Shown: piece by piece, positions 1-6,696 of the stretch
Layout of the letters: every line of letters begins with the position of its first letter
Position numbering within the stretch: the first letter of the stretch is position 1
Virus record (IMG/VR): IMGVR_UViG_3300045996_003834
Location: 1 to 43,944 of that record
Direction: 5' to 3' (one strand)
DNA from: a virus
DNA: 43,944 nt
Notes under the pieces: generated by a model
The model's input: the letters and a program-made list of their open reading frames with translations, nothing else
The model's database searches: none
Told to the model about the DNA's origin: nothing
Translations under genes and position numbers: made by a program

Positions 1-18
1 GAGTCCCGGGAAAACCCT

Positions 19-31
19 GTTTGACTCAAAC
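19..31. repeat. 13-bp perfect palindrome near the genome junction
   Basis: GTTTGA-C-TCAAAC, two six-base arms around one central base. It lies between the HNH gene and the left edge, which is probably where the two genome ends meet. It could be a binding or cutting site for HNH or terminase, or an operator; nothing in the sequence decides between these. Confidence 0.5.
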
Positions 32-46
32 CACTCCCCCTCGCTG

Positions 47-63
47 CGCCCCATCTTGGGGCG
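47..63. other. GC-rich hairpin in the putative cos region
   Basis: CGCCCC and GGGGCG form a 6-bp stem with loop ATCTT. No uridine run follows on the minus strand, the direction in which HNH is transcribed, so it is not a convincing terminator. The stretch from 1 to 162 otherwise holds no gene I can support; together with 43871-43944 it would form a non-coding junction of about 236 bp between HNH and terminase. Confidence 0.4.
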
Positions 64-162
64 TTTCGTGCACCATTTCGGTTCGATGTGTGGGTCGGCG
101 GCGGCTTGCTTGTGAACGAGCCTTGATCATGCCTGAAGTTGTTGAAGCACAACTGCGCCAGA

Positions 163-462
163 TCAACTATCCGTCGGATATCCGTCGAGCCCGATGCGAG
201 GGCGGGGCTTGAAGCCCATGTCCTTGGCGGTCTTGTCGCGGTGACAGGGCTTGCACAGCAGCTGCATGTTAGATGGGGCGTCCTGGCCGCCGTTGACCAA
301 GGCGACCACGTGGTCCAGCTCCACGCCCAGTCGTGGCTCCTGGGCCTTCCTAGCCACGCACATGACGCACCAAGGGTCCTGGAGGGTCATGAGGCGCTTG
401 ATCTCGCCGCGCCTGCGCCCCTCGATCCGTTGGATCCGCCCGTCTTTCCTTCGTTCCACCAT
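163..462 (-). CDS. HNH endonuclease (packaging-associated)
   Basis: A 99-residue HNH nuclease. Zinc-binding CxxC pairs lie at residues 32-35 and 70-73, the Asp-His of the first beta strand at 50-51, and the CxxCH motif ends in His74. The start is supported by AGGAGA six bases upstream of ATG. In HK97-like cos phages an HNH protein encoded next to terminase stimulates the large terminase at the cos site. Here the gene reads towards the left edge, and the small terminase follows on the same strand at the right edge, so the same role is inferred. A homing endonuclease is the alternative, but the small size and position favour packaging. Confidence 0.85.
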   Translation of the reverse strand: MVERRKDGRIQRIEGRRRGEIKRLMTLQDPWCVMCVARKAQEPRLGVELDHVVALVNGGQDAPSNMQLLCKPCHRDKTAKDMGFKPRPRIGLDGYPTDS

Positions 463-504
463 GATGTTCTCCTGTTCGTTGGGGCCGCGGATGGGTCGCC
501 GCGT

Positions 505-720
505 GCCATTTCAAGAATCGCAAGATTCCCAGATTTCCTATTGTTCTCCCCGTTCTTCTCTTCTCTCCTAGTCTAAAGACATCACTTTTTGACAACAATT
601 AAGAATCTCGAATTCTTGCGTTTCTTGAAATCCACGACCCACACGGCGGCCTCGTTCTACCGGGCGTAGAGCCCACGCGGCTCGCGTTTCGAGATCTTTT
701 CAAGAAACCCAAGAAATTCG
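505..720. repeat. Three twin TTCTTG repeat units in a 267-bp intergenic region
   Basis: The gap 463-729 has no convincing gene. It holds three copies of a unit close to TTCTTGCGTTTCTTGAAA, in which two TTCTTG hexamers start 9 bp apart. Unit 2 is on the plus strand (hexamers at 613 and 622). Units 1 (CAAGAA at 512, CAAGAT at 521) and 3 (701 and 710) are inverted. Consensus WTCTTGSGWTTCTTGAAAW. A short inverted repeat AAGAAT-CTCGA-ATTCTT at 601-617 abuts unit 2. Iterons, terminase or HNH recognition sites, or an operator are all possible. Confidence 0.6.
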
Positions 721-729
721 AGGTCGACC

Positions 730-2196
730 CTAAAATCCTTTCCGCTCGACGACCTTCAGCCCGCCAGCCCCACGCGCGGCGAGCGCCGCTCCCCGAGCCG
801 CCAAAAGCCCCGGCCGCGCCTCCACCGGAGTGTTCACCCGGAAGAAAGCCATCGCCGAACGGAACGCGCGGCCCGACTCCCGGTCATGGAACTCCCACTT
901 CCCGCCGGCCGGGTTCTTCACCCCGAGGTAGCCCGCCTTTTGCATCCGGTGGCCCACCTTGCGCTTGGACCGGAGCAGCAGCCGCAGGTCGTCGGCGTGG
1001 TCGAACTGCCCCTCCAGCAGCTCGCTGCCGAAGAACACCTCCGGGCGGCCCAGCCGGTCGAGCGCCGCCGTGACGGGGTCGTCCTCGTCGGTGTTGTCGT
1101 CCCAGGTGTTGGCCACCGCCTCCCACCCCGCGGTGCGGGCCACTTGTTGCTTGGGGTTGAAGCGGGAGATGTCCCGCGCGGCGAGGTAGGCGGCGATGTG
1201 GTCTTGGCCGCCGCGCTCCAGCCACCCGAAGAACTCGGTGAAGTAGTCGGGGCGGCCCTCGGCCTCGTGCCACTTTTGCTCCAGCGTGGAGTGCATGACG
1301 AACATGCGGCGGTCCTCGGGCGGGATGTACATGCTCATCCAGTCGTTGGTCGTGATGAACACGCGCATGACGTTGATCACGTAGCGGAGCTTGGCGTACT
1401 TGTCGTTCAGCGGGAGCGTGTCCGGGGGCGCGGCGATCATGGGCTTCAGGATGTTGTACATGCTCGACGCATGGAACTCGTCCTTCGTCGGGCGCACCTC
1501 GTCGACGACGAGCATGAGCGTCTGCAGCCACGGCCGGTACGCCGAGAACAGCTCGTCCGGGTCGATGCCCTTCGAGTTCCACGCGCCCACGGCGGCCTTC
1601 ACGGGCCCGAGCGCGGCGTCCTTGCCGATGCCTTGTTTGCCCGAGAGCACGATCGCCGCGTTGCACTTCACCTCGGGCCGCTGCACCATGTGCGCGCAGT
1701 AGTCGAAGAAGAACTCGTGCTCCACGGGGTCGGGCCAGAGCCGCTTCACGTGGTCCACCCAGGGCCCCGCGGCGCGGGGGTCGCCCGCGGGCTCGGGCGG
1801 CGGGAGGTATTGGTTGTAGATGCGGCGACCCGGCGCCTGGCGGAAGCCGTCCGAGCTGACGAACCAGTCGCGCACGATCTGGGGCTGACCGGGCCACCAC
1901 GTGCTCGACTCGACGAACTGGTCGTTTTCGACGCGCATGATCTCGCGGCTCGGCGGGATCAGCTTCTCCTTGCGCTTTTTGCCGGGGCTCTCGTCCACTT
2001 CCACCGACCAGTATTCGAGCGGCACCGAGGCATCCACGGCTTTCTCGAGGTGGAGCGTGCCGTCGCGCAGGTCCCAGAACGCCTCCTGCGCTTTGTCGAA
2101 GACGTAGTCCTCGCGGCGGGCCAGCCGGCGCGTGCCGGCGAGCTTTTCCTTCAGCGCGGCTTCCCGCGCCGCGGCTCGCTTTTCGATGTCCGTCAT
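730..2196 (-). CDS. SF3-type replicative helicase (DUF5906-like)
   Basis: A 488-residue ATPase of the D5/DUF5906 superfamily-3 helicase kind that drives phage and plasmid replication forks. Visible motifs: Walker A GKQGIGKD at 186-193, Walker B hydrophobics ending in DE at 232-233, sensor-1-like ITTND at 281-285, and a probable arginine finger in PEDRR near 293-297. The start was chosen at 2196, where ATGA overlaps the upstream stop; a longer upstream reading frame overlaps other genes and looks non-coding. It is the last large gene of the early minus operon, whose first gene is the primase at 8265-9203. Relatives often fuse both activities in one chain; here they are split. Confidence 0.85.
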   Translation of the reverse strand: MTDIEKRAAAREAALKEKLAGTRRLARREDYVFDKAQEAFWDLRDGTLHLEKAVDASVPLEYWSVEVDESPGKKRKEKLIPPSREIMRVENDQFVESSTWWPGQPQIVRDWFVSSDGFRQAPGRRIYNQYLPPPEPAGDPRAAGPWVDHVKRLWPDPVEHEFFFDYCAHMVQRPEVKCNAAIVLSGKQGIGKDAALGPVKAAVGAWNSKGIDPDELFSAYRPWLQTLMLVVDEVRPTKDEFHASSMYNILKPMIAAPPDTLPLNDKYAKLRYVINVMRVFITTNDWMSMYIPPEDRRMFVMHSTLEQKWHEAEGRPDYFTEFFGWLERGGQDHIAAYLAARDISRFNPKQQVARTAGWEAVANTWDDNTDEDDPVTAALDRLGRPEVFFGSELLEGQFDHADDLRLLLRSKRKVGHRMQKAGYLGVKNPAGGKWEFHDRESGRAFRSAMAFFRVNTPVEARPGLLAARGAALAARGAGGLKVVERKGF

Positions 2197-2507
2197 GCGG
2201 CCGACCCCTCTTGCTTCAACAGCTCGCGCAAACGAGCGGTGTCCGCGACGAACTGTTGCATCTGCGCCAACTGCCCATCGGAGATGCCGTCGTTGCCCAA
2301 GCTCTTGAGGATCGTGACCACGAACTCCGTCATCAACGCGTTCGCTTGTCCGACAATCTCGATGGCCAGCTCGTAGGCCTCTTCGTTCATGCTTGACGGC
2401 TGGCCCGGCTCGGGCGGGTATGGGTCGCACTTGGGGCAGCGGTGGACTTTCAAGTACTTCCAGTGCATCGGCGTCCCGCACACGGGGCAATCAATCTCTC
2501 GGCTCAT
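2193..2507 (-). CDS. Small zinc-ribbon protein
   Basis: A 104-residue protein with an N-terminal zinc ribbon, CxxC at residues 7-10 and CPKC at 24-27, then a helical region from about residue 40 to the end. The start at 2507 is favoured over an in-frame upstream one because AAGGAG lies eight bases upstream. It is coupled to the helicase gene by an ATGA overlap and overlaps the preceding gene by 17 bases. A nucleic-acid or protein-binding accessory to the helicase is plausible from context, but no named family was recognised. Confidence 0.75.
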   Translation of the reverse strand: MSREIDCPVCGTPMHWKYLKVHRCPKCDPYPPEPGQPSSMNEEAYELAIEIVGQANALMTEFVVTILKSLGNDGISDGQLAQMQQFVADTARLRELLKQEGSAA

Positions 2508-2676
2508 TGTTCCGGCTCCTTGGTTCAACCTCGCGCGTCATCTCGCAAAGCGTGCACATCTCGACGCCCCATTCGTGCACGCCGCCGGGCACGTCGGGGT
2601 CGCCTTCCCAGTCGTTGCAAACGAACACCCAGTCGTGCTCGCAGCTGTTGGTCGGTCCGGTCCAGCTGTCGGTCAT
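2491..2676 (-). CDS. Hypothetical Cys-rich small protein
   Basis: A 61-residue protein with a C-E-H near residue 12, a further Cys, and a CTLC pair near residue 41, which suggests a small metal-binding fold. The start at 2676 overlaps the upstream stop as ATGA. Function unknown; the only clue is its place among small early genes just before the helicase. Confidence 0.65.
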   Translation of the reverse strand: MTDSWTGPTNSCEHDWVFVCNDWEGDPDVPGGVHEWGVEMCTLCEMTREVEPRSRNNEPRD

Positions 2677-2924
2677 GGCTGCTCTCCCGGCCCCGCCGCG
2701 GCCCGCTGCACTGTGTCAAGCACGAACCCCGCGAGAAGGCCCTCGAACGCCTCGGGCGCGCGCTCCAGCAGCTCCTCGGTGAAGGCGAGCTGGTGGGTGA
2801 GGCGTTCGGCGGCGTCCGGGCCGGGCACTTCCAACCGACAGACGAAGAAGTCTTGCTCCCGCCGAAAGGTCATCTTCCCGCTCGCGGCGGCGAGCGCCGC
2901 AATGCTCTTCGCCAGCCCGCTCAT
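2673..2924 (-). CDS. Hypothetical small phage protein
   Basis: An 83-residue acidic, mostly helical protein without cysteine clusters or membrane segments. The start at 2924 was chosen over upstream in-frame codons because it makes an ATGA overlap with the preceding gene, the rule throughout this operon. Not recognised. Confidence 0.65.
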   Translation of the reverse strand: MSGLAKSIAALAAASGKMTFRREQDFFVCRLEVPGPDAAERLTHQLAFTEELLERAPEAFEGLLAGFVLDTVQRAAAGPGEQP

Positions 2925-3178
2925 GCTGCTTGCCTCCGCGCGGCGGCGAACGCCTCCCGGCCCGCTTCCGTCACCCGGAAGCAATGCGAGCCGCCCGAGA
3001 GGTGGTCGCCGCCGTAGTCGACCATGAGCCCCGCGCGGCAAAGCTCTTGGCACGCGGGGAAGTCGTCGTGACCCGGCGCGGCGACAAAGTGATTGCGGTG
3101 GCCGCTGCCGACGACGCGCGCAGCGTTCAGCCCGAGTGTGTGGCCGAGGACTTGCAAGTGTTGTGGGGTGAGCGTCAT
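2921..3178 (-). CDS. Conserved phage protein, possible winged-helix
   Basis: An 85-residue protein. Its pattern (N-terminal LTPQHLQVLGHTLG, a central GHDDFPACQELCRAGLM, a C-terminal CFRVTEAGREA) recalls a widespread uncharacterised phage protein that looks like a small winged helix, with the typical recognition-wing ending VTEAG. DNA binding is an inference from that pattern. ATGA overlaps at both ends. Confidence 0.7.
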   Translation of the reverse strand: MTLTPQHLQVLGHTLGLNAARVVGSGHRNHFVAAPGHDDFPACQELCRAGLMVDYGGDHLSGGSHCFRVTEAGREAFAAARRQAA

Positions 3179-3411
3179 TGTTGCTCCTTGGGGATGTAGT
3201 GCGCGATCTCGACGGCCAGAGCGGCCTCGGCGATGTAGCGCGGGCGGGTGATGGCGAACACGCGGAGCGCGACGGCCACGAAAGTCTCGATCGAAGCGTG
3301 CGCTTCCTTTTGTCGATCGGTGGCGTGCTCCTCGATGAGCGGGCGGATCTCGGCGAGCGCGACGAGCATTTGCTCGGCGATGGGCGAGGTGTCGGTGCGG
3401 CGGGACTTCAT
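3175..3411 (-). CDS. Hypothetical small helical protein
   Basis: A 78-residue protein, predicted mostly alpha-helical by eye, with no motif I can name. The start at 3411 overlaps the stop of the tiny membrane protein gene as ATGA; an in-frame codon eight residues upstream would overlap that gene further and is less likely. Confidence 0.6.
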   Translation of the reverse strand: MKSRRTDTSPIAEQMLVALAEIRPLIEEHATDRQKEAHASIETFVAVALRVFAITRPRYIAEAALAVEIAHYIPKEQQ

Positions 3412-3512
3412 TGCCGCATCTCCAGCAGCGTCCACACCAGCGTGTAGAAGCCCACCGCGGCGGCCAGGGCCAGCCCCCAGGCGATGGCTTTGTCTTCGTT
3501 GCGTCGCTTCAT
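3408..3512 (-). CDS. Tiny single-pass membrane protein
   Basis: A 34-residue protein: basic start MKRRNEDK, then one hydrophobic segment of about 22 residues. AGAAAGGA lies upstream of the ATG, and both ends make ATGA overlaps, which argues that this very short gene is real. It probably sits in the inner membrane. Short early membrane peptides of phages often act on host functions, but no role can be assigned. Confidence 0.6.
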   Translation of the reverse strand: MKRRNEDKAIAWGLALAAAVGFYTLVWTLLEMRQ

Positions 3513-4006
3513 GATCGATCCTTTCTGTCCAGGGCGGAATTGTCGGCGCCGCCCGCTCGCCATAGCGCCTCCTTGGCGGGATTGCACTTGGGCGCCTCGG
3601 CCCAGGCCTTGAACCGGCGGGAGCCGTCCCAGGGGCCTTCCACCATCTTGCCGCCCTCGGTGAGCAGCAGCACGTTGCGCCCGCCGGGCGGCAGCGGGTC
3701 CCCGGCGCAGGGGTAGGAGTATTCGTGCTCGCCCGTGACGTAGGGCTTGTCGAGCCGCGAGGCCAGCTCCTCGACGGCTTGCAACTCGGCGGGCGAAAGG
3801 CCCCGTGGGTTGACCAGCGCCCACGCGAATTGCCGCTCCGCGTCGTCGATCGTCGTCACCTCCACGCGGGCGGGAACGACCTCGCGCTCCACGTGCCGCA
3901 TCACTTGGGCGTAGTTCGCCGCGTCGCGCGCCTCTTGTTCTTCGCTCCTGCTATGCCGAAACAAGTCGCGGACCAAGCGACGGAGTTCTTTGGAGAACTT
4001 TTTCAC
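3509..4006 (-). CDS. Hypothetical protein (165 aa)
   Basis: The start is a GTG at 4006 that overlaps the upstream stop as GTGA, with AGGAGG four bases before it; no ATG in this frame fits. The N-terminal 50 residues are strongly basic and charged-helical, followed by a mixed region with a Pro/Gly-rich loop near residues 105-115. Not recognised. Confidence 0.65.
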   Translation of the reverse strand: MKKFSKELRRLVRDLFRHSRSEEQEARDAANYAQVMRHVEREVVPARVEVTTIDDAERQFAWALVNPRGLSPAELQAVEELASRLDKPYVTGEHEYSYPCAGDPLPPGGRNVLLLTEGGKMVEGPWDGSRRFKAWAEAPKCNPAKEALWRAGGADNSALDRKDRS

Positions 4007-4239
4007 ATGGCCTCCTGCACTTGGCCGCGCGACAAGCTCACGGCGAGCCACGCCCCGGGCGCGTAGATGACAGCGCCCCAGTCCTTGAGGTAGAAGGTCA
4101 GCGCGCCCATGTGCTGCTCCATGTACCGCACGTTCTCGAGCGTGACGGTCTTCTCGAGCAGCCAGACGCGAACGGTCGAGAGCCGCTCGGTTTCCGAGGC
4201 TTCGGGGGTTTTCGGCAGCGAGCCGAAGAGAACGTTCAT
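4003..4239 (-). CDS. Hypothetical protein (78 aa)
   Basis: A small protein with a central helical stretch and a hydrophobic C-terminal half, perhaps a small alpha/beta fold. The start is uncertain: ATG at 4239, or GTG at 4248, which would overlap the upstream stop as GTGA like its neighbours and add three residues. It follows the secreted protein gene and overlaps the next gene. Function unknown. Confidence 0.6.
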   Translation of the reverse strand: MNVLFGSLPKTPEASETERLSTVRVWLLEKTVTLENVRYMEQHMGALTFYLKDWGAVIYAPGAWLAVSLSRGQVQEAM

Positions 4240-4244
4240 GATGC

Positions 4245-4697
4245 TCACAGGGCACGCTCCACAGAGAGGTGTTGAAAGAAGCCGCCCTTGGTCGCCGGGG
4301 CGACGGACCAGCGGACGGAGACGGTCCCGAGCGGCGCACGCAGCGAGGGCATCAGCATGGGCCGGAGCTTGCCGTGCCCGCGCATGTTGTCGTACCCCGT
4401 GGCCAGCACCGCCGAGACGGCCGGCGTGACCGGGCCGATGCGCGGCGCGTCCCACGTCCACCCGGCGTAGACCGTGGTGCGGGAGTAGCTGTTGCGGTAC
4501 GCGCCGACGAGCGCGCCGGAGTCGGCCGCCCAGTAGGCGCCGAAGTTGCGGTTGTTGTACGCAACCTGGGTCTTGGTGCCGTCGCTCCAGGAGCGCTCGA
4601 AGTTCGGCGTGGCGTGGCGCGAGACGAGGTGCACCCCGACGGTGTCGGCGTGGGCGGAGCCGGCGAGCAGCGCGGCGAGGATGAAGAGGTGCTTCAT
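4245..4697 (-). CDS. Secreted periplasmic protein, beta-rich
   Basis: A 150-residue protein with a clear Sec signal peptide: lysine at position 2, hydrophobic core, cleavage after AHA at about residue 17. The mature part is rich in Tyr, Asn, Gly and Ser, with an alternating pattern (YNNRNFGAYW, then YRNSYSRTTVYAG) resembling a small envelope beta-protein found in various phages and Proteobacteria. I cannot name the family. It is the first gene after promoter element P3 (4730-4770) and has the AGAAAGGAACTTG leader, so it begins its own transcription unit. A role in altering the cell envelope, for example superinfection exclusion, is inference only. Confidence 0.75.
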   Translation of the reverse strand: MKHLFILAALLAGSAHADTVGVHLVSRHATPNFERSWSDGTKTQVAYNNRNFGAYWAADSGALVGAYRNSYSRTTVYAGWTWDAPRIGPVTPAVSAVLATGYDNMRGHGKLRPMLMPSLRAPLGTVSVRWSVAPATKGGFFQHLSVERAL

Positions 4698-4729
4698 GAG
4701 ACAAGTTCCTTTCTGGTCGAACGAAAGTG

Positions 4730-4770
4730 ATTATGCTCTAGTTTTTGCTCGACGGGCAACTATTTTTGCT
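4730..4770 (-). promoter_or_regulatory. Promoter P3 with twin AGCAAAA operator boxes
   Basis: Read on the minus strand: TCGAGCAAAAA boxes whose AGCAAAAA cores lie at 4763-4770 and 4742-4749, 21 bp apart. A -35-like TTGCCC (4754-4759) and a -10-like CATAAT (4730-4735) are 18 bp apart. It overlaps the last codons of the upstream gene and points at the secreted protein gene at 4697. The same layout recurs at 9284-9334 and 9798-9848. Confidence 0.7.
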
Positions 4771-5047
4771 CGATGTGCTCCTCGTCTTGGCAAACGTGCA
4801 CCCGCCGCGGCCCGGCCCAAGGCGCCACCTCCTGGACAAAGGCGAACTCCGCGGCCGGCGGGTCCGGGGCGACCTCCGTCCGCCGCAGCACCCACTCCCA
4901 CCCCGCCGGCATGGCGGCGCCGGGCGGGTGGCGCGCGATCAGCTCCAGGATGTCGGTGAAGAAGCGGTCCTTGCCTTGGCGGGAGCCTTGCACCACGCCC
5001 CCGAGGGCGAGCGCCTTGATCCGGGAGAGCAGCTCCTCTTCGGTCAT
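4760..5047 (-). CDS. Hypothetical protein (95 aa)
   Basis: A small protein with a charged helical N-terminus (residues 1-45) and a second half containing MPAGWEWVLRRTEVAP, distantly reminiscent of the PAGWKLVPVE module of two proteins encoded upstream. The start at 5047 overlaps the previous stop as ATGA. Its final codons carry the operator boxes of promoter P3. Not recognised. Confidence 0.65.
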   Translation of the reverse strand: MTEEELLSRIKALALGGVVQGSRQGKDRFFTDILELIARHPPGAAMPAGWEWVLRRTEVAPDPPAAEFAFVQEVAPWAGPRRVHVCQDEEHIEQK

Positions 5048-5319
5048 GCCCCGCACTCCTGCTTGCGCGCCGCGTCGATGAGCGCGTCAAGGTCCAGCCC
5101 GCCGATGATCTCTGTTTTCTGCACCCCGTCGTCGTAGACAGAGTGCGCGAACCCAGTGACGTCGCGGATGCACCGATACCGCTCGGCGTCCTCTGCGAGT
5201 CGGTCGATGGCGGCGTGGAGGGCCTCGAAGGTTTCGCGGCTTGGCGTCTGCTGCGCCCACAGTGCATCCGCCAGCCGCTTCACTTCCTCCGCCTGCGCGG
5301 ATCGGTTGCCGGTGGTCAT
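5044..5319 (-). CDS. Hypothetical phage protein (91 aa)
   Basis: A helical acidic protein. Its central RYRCIRDVTGF resembles small early proteins common in phages of Proteobacteria (patterns like AERYRWLR), which have no assigned function. AGAAGGA precedes ATG 5319, and the gene is coupled at both ends by ATGA overlaps. Confidence 0.7.
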   Translation of the reverse strand: MTTGNRSAQAEEVKRLADALWAQQTPSRETFEALHAAIDRLAEDAERYRCIRDVTGFAHSVYDDGVQKTEIIGGLDLDALIDAARKQECGA

Positions 5320-5414
5320 GCTTCATCCTTCTCGCAAAACTCTTTGAAAGTCGGGATGCGATCCAGCCTGTGCTGGTGCTTGGCGCAGTAGGCCCACCAT
5401 TTGGCGCGGCTCAT
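5316..5414 (-). CDS. Tiny protein (32 aa)
   Basis: A short frame coding for a basic, aromatic-rich peptide beginning MSRAKWWAYCAKHQHR. It fills exactly the space between two genes: its start overlaps the upstream stop (5411) as ATGA and its stop overlaps the downstream start (5319) the same way. That double coupling is the main argument that it is translated. Function unknown. Confidence 0.55.
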   Translation of the reverse strand: MSRAKWWAYCAKHQHRLDRIPTFKEFCEKDEA

Positions 5415-6187
5415 TCCGCCTCCCCGGTGATGTCGTGGGCGCGCTCGATGAGTTCGGCCACGAGGCAATCATGGTTCATGTTTTTCAGCGCGTCCCGATC
5501 CGACGGGTACAGAGAGCGGACCATCTGAGCCACGCGCTTTCGCGTCAGCGGCACGCGCTTCGGCTGCGGGGTGGTGTAGAGCAGGGTGCCGTTCCGCACC
5601 TCATCCGTCAGCCATTCGACATCGGGCTTCTTGCGGTTCGTGAACAGCACTCGCGCCACCGGCTCACCCTTCAGCGCAGGCTGCGGGGTGTTGTAGAGCT
5701 TGTCCCCGGCTTGCAGGTCATCCGACAGCGCAACGATGTGCGTCGCGATGCCAGCATTGCCGCCGGTCATCATCGTGCGCACCTCTGCCACCGGCTCACC
5801 CTTCGGCGCAGTCTGCGGGGTGGTGTACAGAGGGCGGAGTTCGTACTTGAAACCCTGGGTGATGTACGCCTCGAACTCCTGCACGCTGTCGGCCACGGTG
5901 CCCATGTGCACGTTGCGCGGCTCGACGCGCTTCCACTCCGACCATCCCGGCTTCGCCGTGAACTCGTTGTGCCACTCCCGGTACTCCCACGCCACCGGCT
6001 CACCCTTCGGCGCCTCGGGGGCGGGCGCTTGCGGGGCGGCGGCGAGTGCTGCGGCGTAGACGCGGGGCTCCCATCCAAGAGCGTTAGGGAGCGTCGAATT
6101 CGCCTTGTGCATGGCGATCTTCATGTCGATTGTGGGCTCCACCGGCACCAGCTTCCACCCGGCCGGCACGTTGCTCTCGTGGCTCAT
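5411..6187 (-). CDS. Repeat protein with PAGWKLVPVE and GEPVA...LYTTPQ modules
   Basis: A 258-residue protein. Residues 6-55 carry the PAGWKLVPVE module that also ends the preceding gene. Then come about three copies of a 50-60 residue unit that begins KGEPVA and ends LYTTPQ or LYNTPQ, followed by a basic C-terminus. Such GEPVA/PLYT repeats are common in uncharacterised phage early proteins and vary in number. The start at 6187 makes an ATGA overlap. Function unknown; the repeats may bind a shared partner. Confidence 0.75.
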   Translation of the reverse strand: MSHESNVPAGWKLVPVEPTIDMKIAMHKANSTLPNALGWEPRVYAAALAAAPQAPAPEAPKGEPVAWEYREWHNEFTAKPGWSEWKRVEPRNVHMGTVADSVQEFEAYITQGFKYELRPLYTTPQTAPKGEPVAEVRTMMTGGNAGIATHIVALSDDLQAGDKLYNTPQPALKGEPVARVLFTNRKKPDVEWLTDEVRNGTLLYTTPQPKRVPLTRKRVAQMVRSLYPSDRDALKNMNHDCLVAELIERAHDITGEAE

Positions 6188-6696
6188 TGCTTGTTCTCCT
6201 GGGGCGCTTGCGGGGCGGCGGCGAGGAAGGCGCGCCACAAGCCTTCACTGCTGACGGCAATCTGCGCCCGCGCTGCACGGCAGGCAGAGCGCATTTTCTC
6301 GGTTGTCTCCACCGGAACCAGCTTCCACCCGGCCGGCACGCTCGCCTGCGATGGGGCGGCGGCGCCCCATGCTCGCGCTTCCATCCAGCGGCGAATGTCT
6401 GCCTTGAACTCATCGCATGCACCTGGGTCATCGAGTGCGGCCGAGAGCCACTTGCCCATCTCCCACTCCTCATTGGAGGCCGGCACCTCTGCCGGCTTCG
6501 GTTCGGGGGATGCGGCGCGCTCGTTCCATTGCGTGCCGCTCCTGTGTCCTTCGTCGCTCGACTCGTGTCGGGCCCCGCAGCTATCGCAGGTGACGATGCA
6601 CGATTGCCGAGGGGTCCCCATCCGCTCGAATGACGCGGCGCCGCCGCAGAACGGGCACGGCAGCAGCGCCGCGCGGTCGTTGTTGTCAGTGGTCAT
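6184..6696 (-). CDS. Lar-like zinc protein with C-terminal PAGWKLVPVE module
   Basis: A 170-residue protein whose first 60 residues match the Lar (restriction alleviation) zinc finger pattern: LPCPFCGG with CxxC at 14-17, a second CxxC at 37-40, and a conserved WN at 57-58. Lar of the Rac prophage modulates type I restriction, but most phage homologues are untested, so anti-restriction is only suggested. Residues from about 119 form the PAGWKLVPVE module shared with the next gene. ATGA overlaps at both ends. Confidence 0.75.
   Translation of the reverse strand: MTTDNNDRAALLPCPFCGGAASFERMGTPRQSCIVTCDSCGARHESSDEGHRSGTQWNERAASPEPKPAEVPASNEEWEMGKWLSAALDDPGACDEFKADIRRWMEARAWGAAAPSQASVPAGWKLVPVETTEKMRSACRAARAQIAVSSEGLWRAFLAAAPQAPQENKQ

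Noticed and set aside
21-212. A 63-codon frame at the left edge on the plus strand
   Set aside because: TTG start without ribosome site, runs into the HNH gene on the other strand, and crosses the palindrome and hairpin of the probable junction.
589-594. A perfect TTGACA that could be a plus-strand promoter
   Set aside because: No acceptable -10 at 16-18 bp, and it would only transcribe antisense to the helicase gene. On the other strand TTGTCA with TAGACT 15 bp away could serve HNH, but it is too weak to list.
350-598. An 82-codon minus-strand frame over the repeat region
   Set aside because: Overlaps HNH in another frame with Arg/Pro-rich shadow composition; no ribosome site was seen.
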